Below, in pieces: positions 36,938 through 46,429 of a stretch of DNA of 64,000 nucleotides. Below the pieces are notes generated by a model. It was not told the DNA's origin and searched no databases. It saw nothing but the letters and a program-made list of their open reading frames with translations. Origin of the DNA: Ostreococcus lucimarinus CCE9901 (Eukaryota > Chlorophyta > Mamiellophyceae > Mamiellales > Bathycoccaceae); NCBI RefSeq assembly GCF_000092065.1, contig NC_009357.1, positions 248,001-312,000 of the forward strand, written 5' to 3'. Within the stretch, counting starts at the first letter, position 1, and each line of letters starts with the position of its first letter. The position numbers were made by a program, and so were the translations under genes.

Positions 36938-37477
36938 TCAGTGCGTAGCGTGTCCTTTACGCTGTCCGGCCAGCAACCTCGCCGCCTCGACGGCCTCCTT
37001 CGCCAGTCTCTGGTGTTTGCGACGCGCGATTTTCGCATCCGCCGCGGCGCGCTTCTGTGCCGGCGTCAGCGCGTCTCGTCGCCTCTGCGACCGCAGCCGT
37101 TCCTTCTCTCGATGCTCGGGGGTCTGAACCAACCGACGCCGTATGCTTCGCATTCTCTTGCGATCGGATTCCGTCGCGTCGGCCGCGTCGGCCTCGTACT
37201 CCGGCACGATGACTATCGCCACCTTGGTCTCGCCCGCCCCCCCCCCCGTCGCCTCCCTCTCGCCGCTCGCGCCCGTCTCCTCGCCCTCTTCTTCCCCACG
37301 ACCGACCTCGTTCTTTTTTTCTTCCCGCGCGTCGCGGTCGTCCGCGTCCGCGCCGTCGCGCGCCGCTCGCGCGTCCTCCTCCTCGCCGTCGATGAATCGC
37401 AATCGCGGCAGCGCCGCGTCCCGCGCGCGCGCGCGTCTTCCGCCCCTACCCGTCGCCGCCGTCGTCGTCGCCGCCAT
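36938..37477 (-). CDS. Hypothetical basic coiled-coil protein
   Basis: From the ATG at 37477 (MAATTTAATGRGGRRAR) the product is 179 residues; an ATG at 37519 (MDDDRRSRRPIARP) adds 14. The middle is acidic, and the last 80 residues are strongly basic and helical (EHREKERLRSQRRRDALTPA; AADAKIARRKHQRLAKEAVE), possibly nucleic-acid binding. No family was recognised. It ends tail-to-tail with SOUL. Confidence 0.5.
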   Translation of the reverse strand: MAATTTAATGRGGRRARARDAALPRLRFIDGEEEDARAARDGADADDRDAREEKKNEVGRGEEEGEETGASGEREATGGGAGETKVAIVIVPEYEADAADATESDRKRMRSIRRRLVQTPEHREKERLRSQRRRDALTPAQKRAAADAKIARRKHQRLAKEAVEAARLLAGQRKGHATH

Positions 37478-38023
37478 CGGACGCGCGATCGGGCGACGCG
37501 ATCGACGATCGTCGTCCATCGCGCGCCTCGATCGCGCCGATCGCGCGCGTTCGCGCCGCGCGTCCGACACTCGCGCGACCGCGCGACCGCGCGATCGCGC
37601 GGACGCGCCAGCGGACGCGCCTCGCGGATACGCAGTTACGCTTTGCGCAGTGACGCGGATATCGCGCGCGTCGCGATCGACGTCGATCGATCATCGCGAT
37701 CGACGACGATCGACGCGTCGAGGTTCGATCGATCGTTCGGGTCCGCTTTAAGTAGTTTGGGTCCGCTTTAGTGGTATTTGGATCCGTCATGCTATCTTGG
37801 GTCCGCCCTCAGTGGTCGTCCGGCGTCGCGGGTCCGCCCTCGGTGGTATTTTTCGGCGATCGATCGCGACGTCGATCGATCGATCGATCGATCGATCGAT
37901 CGACGCATCGACGCATCGAGGCGTCGATCGCGACGCGCGATCGATCGATCGCGTCGCGCGTCCGTCCGCGCGCGCGTCCGTCCGCGCGCGCCGCCGGCGC
38001 GCGGGAGTGCGCGACGCCGGGGC
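37478..38023. repeat. PRP19 upstream region with 20-bp and GATC repeats
   Basis: This 546-bp gap holds two repeat types. At 37739, 37759, 37779 (degenerate), 37799 and 37829 the motif GGGTCCGC recurs, the first four at exact 20-bp steps, followed by CTTTAGTGGTAT-like sequence. At about 37660-37735 and 37870-37950 there are CGATCGAT tracts, the longest at 37873-37902, then CGATGCGTCGATGCGT-like units on the minus strand. No gene was recognised. Confidence 0.8.
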
Positions 38024-39593
38024 ATGTTTTGCGCGATCAGTGGGGCGGCGCCGGCGCGCCCGGTGGTGACGCCGAGAGGCGTGCTGTACGAGAGATCGTT
38101 GATCGTGAAGGCGATCGAGGTGCGCGCGCGAACCGAGGGCGAGGGGAGGGCGATGGGAGGACGCGCGCGGGCGATCGCGGCGAACGGGGCGCGGATGCGA
38201 CGTGAATTGTGACGCGCGAATGCTGACCGGAACGCGCGATTTACGACGATAGGAACGAGGCGAGTGCCCGGTGACGAAAGAATCGCTGAGCGTGGACGAT
38301 TTGATCGAACTCAAGGCGCAGAAATGGGTGAACCCGCGACCGGAGGCGACGATGTCGGTGCCAGGGTTGTTGAGCGCGTTTCACAACGAGTGGGACGCGT
38401 TGATGCTAGAAACGCACACGCTGCGGAAGGAATTACAAACGACCAGGCAAGAGTTGAGTCATGCGTTGTACCAACACGATGCCGCGTGTCGAGTGATCGC
38501 ACGGTTGATGAAGGAGAGAGATGATGCCAGAGACGCGCTCGCGAACGCGAAGGGGTCGGCGAAGCGAAGCGCCGCGGGGGACGCCGAACCGGAATCGAAA
38601 AAGGTCAAGGCGGGACTTCCGGCGGCTGTCGTGGCGAAAATGAATGACGTGCAGAAGGAACTTTCGAGTGGACGCAAGAAGCGCGAAATTTCGAGCGAAT
38701 TGGCGACGATGGGGGATATCTCGGCGTACGAAGCCAAGGTGACGCAAGCTGTGCACAAGACGTCGCCTGCAGGCATCAACGCCGTGGCGATCAAAGCGGG
38801 CGACGATAACGTCATCGCCACGGCGGGTAACGATCATACTGTGGCAATCTTTGACAAAGTAAGCTCGCAGCGCGTTCAGCAGCTCAGCGGACATTCCAAG
38901 AAGGTTCTCGACGTCAAGTTTGTCGGCGACAACGTGTTGTCGTGTGGCGCGGACAAAGTCGTCAAGCTTTGGGGTGCCGATGGCTCTGAGATTGCAACGT
39001 TCGGTGATCACACTGGTGATGTAACCAGCGTCAGCGTGCATCCCTCGAACAGCTATTTTGTGTCCACTTCAACGGACAAGACTTGGGGATTTCACGACCT
39101 TACCACGAGCTCGTGCATCACCTTGGTGAACGACGACACCGATTCTGCCATCACGTGCGCAAATTTCCACCCCGATGGTGTGATTTTGGGAGCGGGCACG
39201 AAGGATTCGGTAGTTAAGCTTTGGGATGCTAAAGATGCGCGCAAGTTGCTTCAATTAGACGGCCATGCGAGCGAGATTACCGGTTTGTCTTTCTCGGAAA
39301 ATGGCTACTATCTCGCCTCTGCGGCTAAGGACGGTGTGAAGATTTGGGACCTTCGAAAGTCCAAGCTCGTTCACGAGATCGAATGTGCTGGCGCACAGGG
39401 CGTTGCTTTCGACCACAGCGGGTCTTACATCGCCACTGGCGGTCACAATGCGTCCGTTTACCAGGTGAAAGGCAAGTGGGAATTGGTCAAGGAGTTTGAG
39501 GTGAAGAAGGCTGTCAAGGCTGTCGCCTTCGGCGGCGACGCGCGGTCGCTCGTCGTCGCTAGTGCCGACCATAACTTGCGTATCTTCGCTTAG
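38024..39593 (+). CDS. PRP19: PRP19 U-box ubiquitin ligase of the spliceosomal NineTeen complex, two exons
   Basis: Exon 1 (38024-38119) encodes MFCAISGAAPARPVVTPRGV through SLIVKAIE. The intron 38120-38252 has a GTGCG donor, a CTGAC branch at 38223 and a TAG acceptor. Exon 2 (38253-39593) resumes ERGECPVTKESLSVDDLIEL, completing the U-box that the intron splits. The 478-residue product then has the tetramerising coiled coil (TRQELSHALYQHDAACRVIA) and seven WD40 blades ending FGGDARSLVVASADHNLRIFA. PRP19 ubiquitylates PRP3 and stabilises the active spliceosome. Length and order are normal for the plant protein. Confidence 0.96.
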
Positions 39594-39765
39594 ATCTAGG
39601 ATTCGATTAATTTACACACTTCTAAAGTGAGCTAAACCTCTCGCAGTCTCGCGCACAAAGCGCCAGCGCGTCGGCAAATTCGCTAAAACTCGCGCATCAC
39701 CGACCATCGCGAGACGACACGACAGGCGCGAGGTCTACGGCTAAAGCTCGTTACACGATCGACAC

Positions 39766-39981
39766 TCACGATTTCTTCTGCGCCGAGTTTGCGGCTTCGT
39801 CGACCTTAGGGACGTCGTAGCCGCCCATAAACCACTTCTTCAAGTCGAAGTCGTCCGGCGCTGGTTCTAGGTCGTAGTAACGCGCGGCGCCGTACGCAAC
39901 GGCCGCACTGGTGCACAAGAGTATGGTAAACTTGTCGTACGAGCGCATGAAGCGTTTAGCCGCCTCAGATTGCGGCGCCAT
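39766..39981 (-). CDS. Small single-helix membrane protein, unknown
   Basis: The product is 71 residues: MAPQSEAAKRFMRSYDK, then a membrane helix FTILLCTSAAVAYGAARYY and an acidic tail with DFDLKKWFMGGYDVPKV. Size and shape fit a small mitochondrial inner-membrane or respiratory-chain accessory protein, but I do not recognise it. It lies between PRP19 (convergent) and RecQ (same strand). Confidence 0.6.
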   Translation of the reverse strand: MAPQSEAAKRFMRSYDKFTILLCTSAAVAYGAARYYDLEPAPDDFDLKKWFMGGYDVPKVDEAANSAQKKS

Positions 39982-40044
39982 GACGATGCGTGTTCGAGAA
40001 TGAAGTCTAGGTGCCTGGCAGCGGTTGGTTCTACATGAATTTTA

Positions 40045-43000
40045 CTAGGTCACGTCTACATCAGAGTCTCTACGAGCTTTTTTCCATGCCGGAGACGGAT
40101 CGACGGCGTTCAATAATTCTGAATGCGCCGGTTGCTGTGACGAACGACGCTGCGACATTCGCGGAAGTTCGTTGACGTAAACGTCCAAATCTTCTTCGAT
40201 TTCATCTTCTTCACGGTTGTCGTCTTCGACATAAGGATTCGGAATACCTTTTTCCATGCACTCCACCGCTTGTTTGATGACGGCGAGAACTTCAGCGTTA
40301 TTCTTTTTGATCGCAGTTCTCTCGTTCGCTTTATCGACGCCGCTTTCGATGAACTTTTTCATATCATCAGCAGTGCGCGGTCTTACTTTTTGGAGTAACT
40401 GCAAGAGATTCGGAGGGAATGCGACATCGAGGCTGACTGGTTTGCCCGTCTTCAGCTCTCGCGCATGAGCCATGCGCTTACGCCAAGAGGTCAAAGCTGC
40501 GAACACAGCATTGCGCATGTCTTGCTCCTTCTGGTTGTCCTCGAGCGCATTCGGATTGAGCATGTCAGCCAGGAAGCCATCGACATCGGATTGCGTACCG
40601 GGTTGCGTACTAGGTTGCGTGCCAATAATGACAGTTGTAGTGACCGGAACTTTCTTTCCAGCAGATGCTCGCCTCTTGGTAAACGCCATAGAAAATCTTT
40701 CTCTACCCTGTTGAATCGGTTCGCAGCGGTGTCGTTCGTAGTGAATGGTTGTCACAGTCGTCGCAAATGGTCCAGCTCCTTCACTACGAACGGTTTTCTC
40801 GCTCAAAAAGCCACGCAAAACCATCGCGCGCGCGATTCTTTCCGATTCGGACTTGTCCAAACCTTTGCCTGACCCATAACCAGGTAAGCGGTTGTATTGC
40901 TTCTGAGTCACCGTCTTTGCGCTTGAACCTCTGAATACGTCTACGAGGAGTCCGATACCAATACCCTCTGGAGTAGATTTCACGATGCTGATAATTCCTC
41001 TAGCGTACTCGGTGATGTCTGTTTGCTCGAATTTGACCCCATTGGCTATAGCGTGACACGAGTCACACATGCCTCGACAATGCGAGCGCTCGAACCGTTC
41101 ATCGAAGTGAGCCATCAATTGTGTCCGCCGACAATCCGCCAAATTTTCACAATAAGAGACCATAGTGTTGAGGGACTCTAGATTGTTTTGAAGGACCGCC
41201 GGTTGGGCACGCTCTCTGCGAGCACTATCGATCAACATACTCCTCGCTTTCGACGCGTCGCCCCAAGAGTAAAAGAGAATACACAAACCATGATCACCGT
41301 CGCGTCCAGCACGACCGCTCTCTTGATGATATGCCTCCAGAGATTTAGGCATGCTATGATGAAACACGAATCTAACGTTTGGTTTGTTGATACCCATCCC
41401 AAACGCCACCGTAGCGCAAATAATGTTCACTTCATCTCTTTGCCACATTTCCTGATGCTTCTTCCGCACGTTGTCTGCCAAGCCTGCGTGATAAGGCACG
41501 GCCCGTAGTCGTTTAGGGAATCTCTCGCGGTCTCCCACTGATCGATCAATCTTGTTTAATTCCGTTGCAATTTTTTCGCAGTCGGCTTGACTGAAGCAAT
41601 AAATGATACCGCATTGCACACGATTGTTTCTCATCAGTTTGCGACTCACGATAAGATTTTTTATCTCGTTGACCATTTGCTTACCTTTAAGTTTCGGATG
41701 AACTTCGTACGTCAAATTGGTTCGATTGAATGTATCGAAAAATCGCAAGCACTTTGGTAAGTTTAACTGGCGAACTATGTCATCTTGAACTCTTCGAGTT
41801 GCCGTCGCCGTCAGGCACATGATTGGCGTCGTCGGGAATAAATGTTTCAAACCTCTCAGTTCGGTGTAATCCTTTCTAAAGTCATGTCCCCAAGCACTGA
41901 TACAGTGCGCTTCGTCCAACACAAAGCGATTCAGCATACCTCTCTCATATAATCTCTGCAGAGCAGTCTTTAATTTGCCACTTCGCACTACTTTTTCTGG
42001 AGTGACATATAAGAGTCGAAGCTCGGGCGTAGGTGAGCGAAGATCGTCGTATATCGTATTATCACTGTCCTTTGCAGCAGAAAGCACTGTTGCTGGAATA
42101 CCCATTTCACTCAAGTGGTGCAGCTGATCCTGTATCAATGAAATAAGCGGTGAGATGACCACCGTGATACCGGGCTTGACGACAGCCGGGAGCTGGTAGC
42201 ACAACGATTTGCCTCCGCCAGTGGGCATCAACACGAGGCAGTCTCTCGCGGCCATGGTGGCATTCACCGCGAGCAGTTGTAAACTTCGAAACGACTTCGC
42301 GTTAAACGTGTTGCGAAGAGTCTGTTCGCAGAGTTTGCTCCACTGGAAGTTGGTGTGACCCCAGTCTTTGGCGTCTCCGCCTTTCATCTGACAGTCATTC
42401 ACCACAACATTCGACCCGACATTTACGGCACCAATCCCGTTCATGGGAATCACGACGTCATCACCGATCGGTAAATCGTCGTTCCATCCTGGGAAATCGT
42501 TGGGATCGTCACCCGCGGGAGGTGCCGTCCACGCGCTCGTCGACGGCGCTCCGTACTGGGGCGGCACTTGATGCCGCGGCGCCTCAATCATTCTCGACCC
42601 GTCTACCGGCATCGAATGACTCATCATCGGCGCTGAAGGATGAAAGCTATTTCGACTTCCATCTTCACACACTCGAATGATCGTTTCCGCTTCCATTCTT
42701 TGATAAACCAGAACCTTTCTGTCACTATTCTTCAACGCCACGTCGTCGTCTTCCAATTGGAAAACAATGTTTGCTAACACAGGTCGCAGTTGCTCGATGT
42801 GTGATGCGCGGTGCGAACAAGCATGTAAAGGCACCCCATGCTCGCATCTCCAATCCGCTCCTGAACCATTCAACGGCGGCGCCTGGCATGAGATAGACGG
42901 ACCCGATGGCGGCGCGCGAGACTGTTCCAAAACGCGCGCGCGTGGCGCGCTCATCGGTGCCGGCGTCATCGCTTGCCGCGCGGGAATCGGCGCCATCTGC

Positions 43001-43512
43001 AAGCTCACCGTTACGCTAGAATTCACCGCGTTCAACGAACCCGAGCGTTTGTGCATCATCACCTGTTCCACGTCAATATCCGCCATGATATCGTCGTCGT
43101 CGTCGTCAAACATCAACTCGTCCGCCGTCGAGTTTGCCACGGAAATCGGCGCCGATTTCTCCCCCACATTCCCCTTCCCCGTCTCAACGTTCGCTCGAGC
43201 TGGAACAAGTACACGTTCTCGAATCGTCTCGTTCCCGGATTTCCCATCTCGAACGCTCGATCGACGCGTTCCCGGATCTGGAAGGTTCAAACGCGCGTAC
43301 GGCGTTTTCAAAAAATCAATCACGCTCTGCAATCCTCGATCGTTCAGCGTCGCCGGCGCGAACGCCCCGTCGTCCACGCGCATCCACACTCGCGCATCGC
43401 TCGACGTCGTGTCGTTCAGAGGCGCGGCGAGCGGGTTTTGTCCATCGAGCGAGTACGCGAATCCCTCGCGCGTCGTCGACGCCTCGGCCGTTCGACCGGC
43501 GTCGACGCGCAT
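40045..43512 (-). CDS. RecQ helicase, BLM/SGS1-like, with HRDC domain
   Basis: The product is 1155 residues. The first 380 or so are poorly conserved and partly acidic. The helicase core begins near 395 with the RecQ-specific FNAKSFRSLQLLAVNA motif, Walker A LMPTGGGKSLCYQLP near 433 and DEAHCISAWGHDFRKDY near 527. The second core domain ends QESGRAGRDGDHG. A zinc-binding/RQC part has CENLADCRR and CRGMCDSC. The HRDC domain lies near 985-1065 (AALTSWRKRMAHARELKTG; FPPNLLQLLQKVRPR). BLM/SGS1 proteins unwind recombination intermediates with TopIII and RMI1. The long N-terminal region fits this class rather than short RecQ. It is a single uninterrupted exon. Confidence 0.93.
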   Translation of the reverse strand: MRVDAGRTAEASTTREGFAYSLDGQNPLAAPLNDTTSSDARVWMRVDDGAFAPATLNDRGLQSVIDFLKTPYARLNLPDPGTRRSSVRDGKSGNETIRERVLVPARANVETGKGNVGEKSAPISVANSTADELMFDDDDDDIMADIDVEQVMMHKRSGSLNAVNSSVTVSLQMAPIPARQAMTPAPMSAPRARVLEQSRAPPSGPSISCQAPPLNGSGADWRCEHGVPLHACSHRASHIEQLRPVLANIVFQLEDDDVALKNSDRKVLVYQRMEAETIIRVCEDGSRNSFHPSAPMMSHSMPVDGSRMIEAPRHQVPPQYGAPSTSAWTAPPAGDDPNDFPGWNDDLPIGDDVVIPMNGIGAVNVGSNVVVNDCQMKGGDAKDWGHTNFQWSKLCEQTLRNTFNAKSFRSLQLLAVNATMAARDCLVLMPTGGGKSLCYQLPAVVKPGITVVISPLISLIQDQLHHLSEMGIPATVLSAAKDSDNTIYDDLRSPTPELRLLYVTPEKVVRSGKLKTALQRLYERGMLNRFVLDEAHCISAWGHDFRKDYTELRGLKHLFPTTPIMCLTATATRRVQDDIVRQLNLPKCLRFFDTFNRTNLTYEVHPKLKGKQMVNEIKNLIVSRKLMRNNRVQCGIIYCFSQADCEKIATELNKIDRSVGDRERFPKRLRAVPYHAGLADNVRKKHQEMWQRDEVNIICATVAFGMGINKPNVRFVFHHSMPKSLEAYHQESGRAGRDGDHGLCILFYSWGDASKARSMLIDSARRERAQPAVLQNNLESLNTMVSYCENLADCRRTQLMAHFDERFERSHCRGMCDSCHAIANGVKFEQTDITEYARGIISIVKSTPEGIGIGLLVDVFRGSSAKTVTQKQYNRLPGYGSGKGLDKSESERIARAMVLRGFLSEKTVRSEGAGPFATTVTTIHYERHRCEPIQQGRERFSMAFTKRRASAGKKVPVTTTVIIGTQPSTQPGTQSDVDGFLADMLNPNALEDNQKEQDMRNAVFAALTSWRKRMAHARELKTGKPVSLDVAFPPNLLQLLQKVRPRTADDMKKFIESGVDKANERTAIKKNNAEVLAVIKQAVECMEKGIPNPYVEDDNREEDEIEEDLDVYVNELPRMSQRRSSQQPAHSELLNAVDPSPAWKKARRDSDVDVT

Positions 43513-43780
43513 GGCGTTTCGTCCCGCGCTCGCGCGGCGACGCGCGACCGCGCGCGCGGACGATGGAAAGCTTTCGCGCTCACTCGCGCTTCATCGCCGA
43601 TCGATCGCGCGCGCGATCGGTGGTGCGACGCACTGTGACGTCTCGGCGCGGGGTGCCTCGATTGTTTTCGCGTCCGCTTTTGTGTGAACTACAAGTCTGC
43701 GAGAGTCTACGCCTCGCGCGATGTCGAGGAACGAGGATTGAAAAAAGTGGATCGTGAACCGCGGGACGGAGTCGTCGTCG

Positions 43781-44120
43781 TTAGCCTCGGTCGACGGACC
43801 CGACGACGAGATTTTCGGGGCGCTCTTTCTTCACTCTCGGGTGCGCGGACGCCACGAGGTCGCACTCGCCGCGCTGCGTGTGAATGTCGATGGTGCACCA
43901 GCCTTTACCGGCGACGCCGTACATCTTGAAGGCTGAACCGAGACCATTCGGGGGATTGGCCAACATCTTTTCGGTATTTTTCGCCTTCTCCTCGGGCGAC
44001 CACGATGTCGGATCGCCCTTGAGAATGCAGTTGTGAGCGCACGATCCAAAGACGTAGTCGATGTAACCGGGTTCTTTCGTCAAACAAAAAAAAGGGTGTC
44101 GCCTGGTCGTCCGAGTTCAT
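43781..44120 (-). CDS. Small protein of unknown function, apparent frameshift in a T8 run
   Basis: The main frame (44083-43781) reads TKEPGYIDYVFGSCAHNCIL, then GLGSAFKMYGVAGKGWCTID and a polar end, and looks like a real conserved protein. It has no ATG upstream, because an in-frame stop lies just before the COPE end. An ATG at 44120 (MNSDDQATPFF) is in another frame. The two frames meet at a run of eight T on the minus strand (44093-44086), and a run one base shorter would join them. This may be a sequence error or a real mutation; non-ATG initiation is a less likely alternative. The family is unknown. It lies 4 bp from the COPE stop, an unusually tight tandem. Confidence 0.55.
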
Positions 44121-44124
44121 TCAG

Positions 44125-45143
44125 TTACAATACGACGGCGGCGGCGGCGCGGTCAAAGTCTCGCTCCAAAGACGCGATTTTCGTCAAAGCTTCGTTCGCC
44201 ACTCCGGCCTGCTTCATGGCGTTCACGAACCTGGCCGAGGACTTGCCGAGGTGCAGCGCGCACGCGGCTAAATTCGCGAGCGTCTCGCCATCCTTCGGAT
44301 CGATGGCCACGGCTTCTAGTAAATCACGCTCGGCGTCTTCGTAACTATTCATCATCATCGAACACACCGCTGAACCATTATACAGCTTCGGCGTCCACTT
44401 GTACTTATCGCCGAGCTCTTGGTAAATGTACGAGGCGTCTTGAATCTTCTTCCCGCCGCTCGCGCAGTTCGCCCACGCGCACGCGAGCTGCGCGATGGTC
44501 GAATCGTCATCGATCTGTTGCATCATCTTCGCTTGCTTTTCCGCCAACTCCGCGCGATCCATCTTACACAGCAAGTTCACCATCATCGCGTTCAACTCCA
44601 GCGACGATCCTCCGTGACACAGCCTCATCGCCTCGACGTAATTCCCCTCTCGCGCGAGCAGCGTCGCCCCGACGAGTCGCGTCGTCGCGTCCCCAGACGC
44701 GTGTTCGTCCGCCAGCATCTCACCGATCGCCTCCATCGCGCTCTGTCTCGCCTTTTCGTCCTCGTTCGTCTCGTACAGCGCCAGCAATTTCACCGCTCGC
44801 AGCGCCGCCGGCGCGTCCTCCGCCGTCTCGCGCGCGACGATCTGTTCGTTCACCCATCGGGCGCCGTCTCGTCAGTCCTTCGTCGTCCCGGGCGCTCGCG
44901 CGCGCGATCGGCGCTCGATCGGCGCGTTCGTTTCTCCGTCCGGTCCCTTCGCGGCGTTTCGCGCGCGTCGCGTCGTCGTCGCACCTCGCCCTCGCCCATG
45001 GCGACGCGCGATCGCGCGACGAACGCGTCGCGCCTGACGGCGTCGACGCCGTCCGCGTCCGCGCACGCCCTCGCGGCGTCGACGCACTCGGCGTAGGCGC
45101 CGATGTGGAAGTAGTTCTCGCAGTGAAACAGCGCCTCGGACAT
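44125..45143 (-). CDS. COPE: COPE, coatomer epsilon subunit, two exons
   Basis: Exon 1 (45143-44985) encodes MSEALFHCENYFHIGAYAEC through RVAMGEGE. The intron (44984-44842) has a GTGCG donor, ACTGACG branch at 44876-44870 and CAG acceptor. Exon 2 (44841-44125) resumes IVARETAEDAPAALRAVKLL. The 291-residue product is a TPR-like solenoid typical of epsilon-COP: KQAKMMQQIDDDSTIAQLAC, SGGKKIQDASYIYQELGDK and ETLANLAACALHLGK. The coatomer coats vesicles in Golgi-to-ER traffic. Its start codon lies 84 bp from that of the divergent methyltransferase gene. Confidence 0.93.
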
Positions 45144-45227
45144 GGCGCGGGCGCGCGCGCGGCGAAGTGCGCGGCGACCGAGGTGGCGAGGGCGTCGCAG
45201 CGCGACGCGCGCGCGAATCGCGTCGCG

Positions 45228-46175
45228 ATGCGCGCGCGCGCGCGCGACGCGAGCGACGCGAGCGACGAGGACGACGCGTCGACGTCGGACGCGCCGCGCG
45301 CGCGCGCGAGCGGACGCCGCGCGCTGGATTACGTGCGATTCGACGACGGGAACGCGCACGGAAGGGCGTTCGAGCGGTCGGCGCTGCGACGAACGATGGC
45401 GCGCGATCCGGCGTTCGATTCCATGGCGAGGCACCGGAAGGTGAAGAAGGAAATCACGGAGGCGCACGGGGCGCTCGCGCAGGTGCGGCGCGCGCTTCGG
45501 GCGGGGGGCGGGGGGGGGGAAGACGGCGGCGGCGACGGCGACGGCTTGGTTTTGGTCGAGCTGTGCTCGGGACGGGGATTCGTGTCGCTCGTGCTCGCGG
45601 ATGCGTTTCCGAAGGCGCGAATATACATGATAGATCGCGATACGACCATGGATGTGAGTCACGTCGAGACGTACGGGGGGGCGCGCATGTCGTTTCACGC
45701 GCTCGATTTACACTCGACGGCGTGCGAGGAGTTCGTCCGAGGCGTCGCGGACGACGCCGAGACGCGCGGACAGACCGTGGTTTTGGTCGGCGTGCATTTG
45801 TGTGGCACGTTATCGCATCGCGCGATCGAGCTATACGAGCGAATAGAACGCGCGGTGGCGATCGTGGTCGCCCCGTGCTGCTTGCCGCAGCGGCGACGGC
45901 ACGACGTGTTCGGTTTTCACTGCAAGGACATCGCTCGATCGATCGGTAACGGCGTCACCCCGTTCCAGTGTTGGTGCACGCAGCTTTATTTTCGATTACC
46001 GTTGACTTCGAAGCGAAACATGACCATCGATCACGACGTGCTTTCGACGCAGAACACGTTTCTCGTCGCGCGGCGTCCCCTCGATTCGGCGCTCGACGCG
46101 CTGTCCATCTCGACGCCTTTGTCGCCCTCCATCGTCCCCGGTCGTTCGTGCGCCAAATGGCGATTAGTAAAGTAA
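45228..46175 (+). CDS. SAM-dependent methyltransferase-like protein
   Basis: From the ATG at 45228 the product is 315 residues, with an Arg/Ala/Asp-rich start. The SAM-binding motif I is LVLVELCSGRGFVSLVLADAF, followed by YMIDRD. Later VVLVGVHLCGTLSHRAIELY and IVVAPCCLPQRRR recall the HLCG and PCC motifs of Methyltransf_32/METTL25-like and TRMT13-like proteins. The substrate is unknown, with RNA or protein both possible. The C-terminal part NTFLVARRPLD closes the fold. A glycine/Asp run encoded near 45510-45545 lies just before motif I. Confidence 0.75.
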   Translation: MRARARDASDASDEDDASTSDAPRARASGRRALDYVRFDDGNAHGRAFERSALRRTMARDPAFDSMARHRKVKKEITEAHGALAQVRRALRAGGGGGEDGGGDGDGLVLVELCSGRGFVSLVLADAFPKARIYMIDRDTTMDVSHVETYGGARMSFHALDLHSTACEEFVRGVADDAETRGQTVVLVGVHLCGTLSHRAIELYERIERAVAIVVAPCCLPQRRRHDVFGFHCKDIARSIGNGVTPFQCWCTQLYFRLPLTSKRNMTIDHDVLSTQNTFLVARRPLDSALDALSISTPLSPSIVPGRSCAKWRLVK

Positions 46176-46429
46176 ATCGTAGGCTTAGCAAACTTAGCTC
46201 ACGCGTTGAAATCGACGACGCGCATTGCGTTGAAAGTCGTTCGCGCCGATCGCCAGCCCCGAACCGCCGCGATGACTCAGCCTCGCGCCGCGGAGCGCGA
46301 GACCCCCGACGGGCGACTGCATATCGCGACGCGAGCGAGCGTCGAGCGTGGACAGAAGACGGACGTAACCGTCGCGCTCGCACTTCTTTCGCGTCGACGC
46401 GAGGAGCGAGTTCACGCGCTCGATCGAAA

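Noticed and set aside
36915-36945. Possible intron at the 3' end of the basic coiled-coil gene (ACTGACA on the minus strand)
   Set aside because: No GTGCG-type donor at a suitable distance, and the stop codon TGA lies within the motif by chance.
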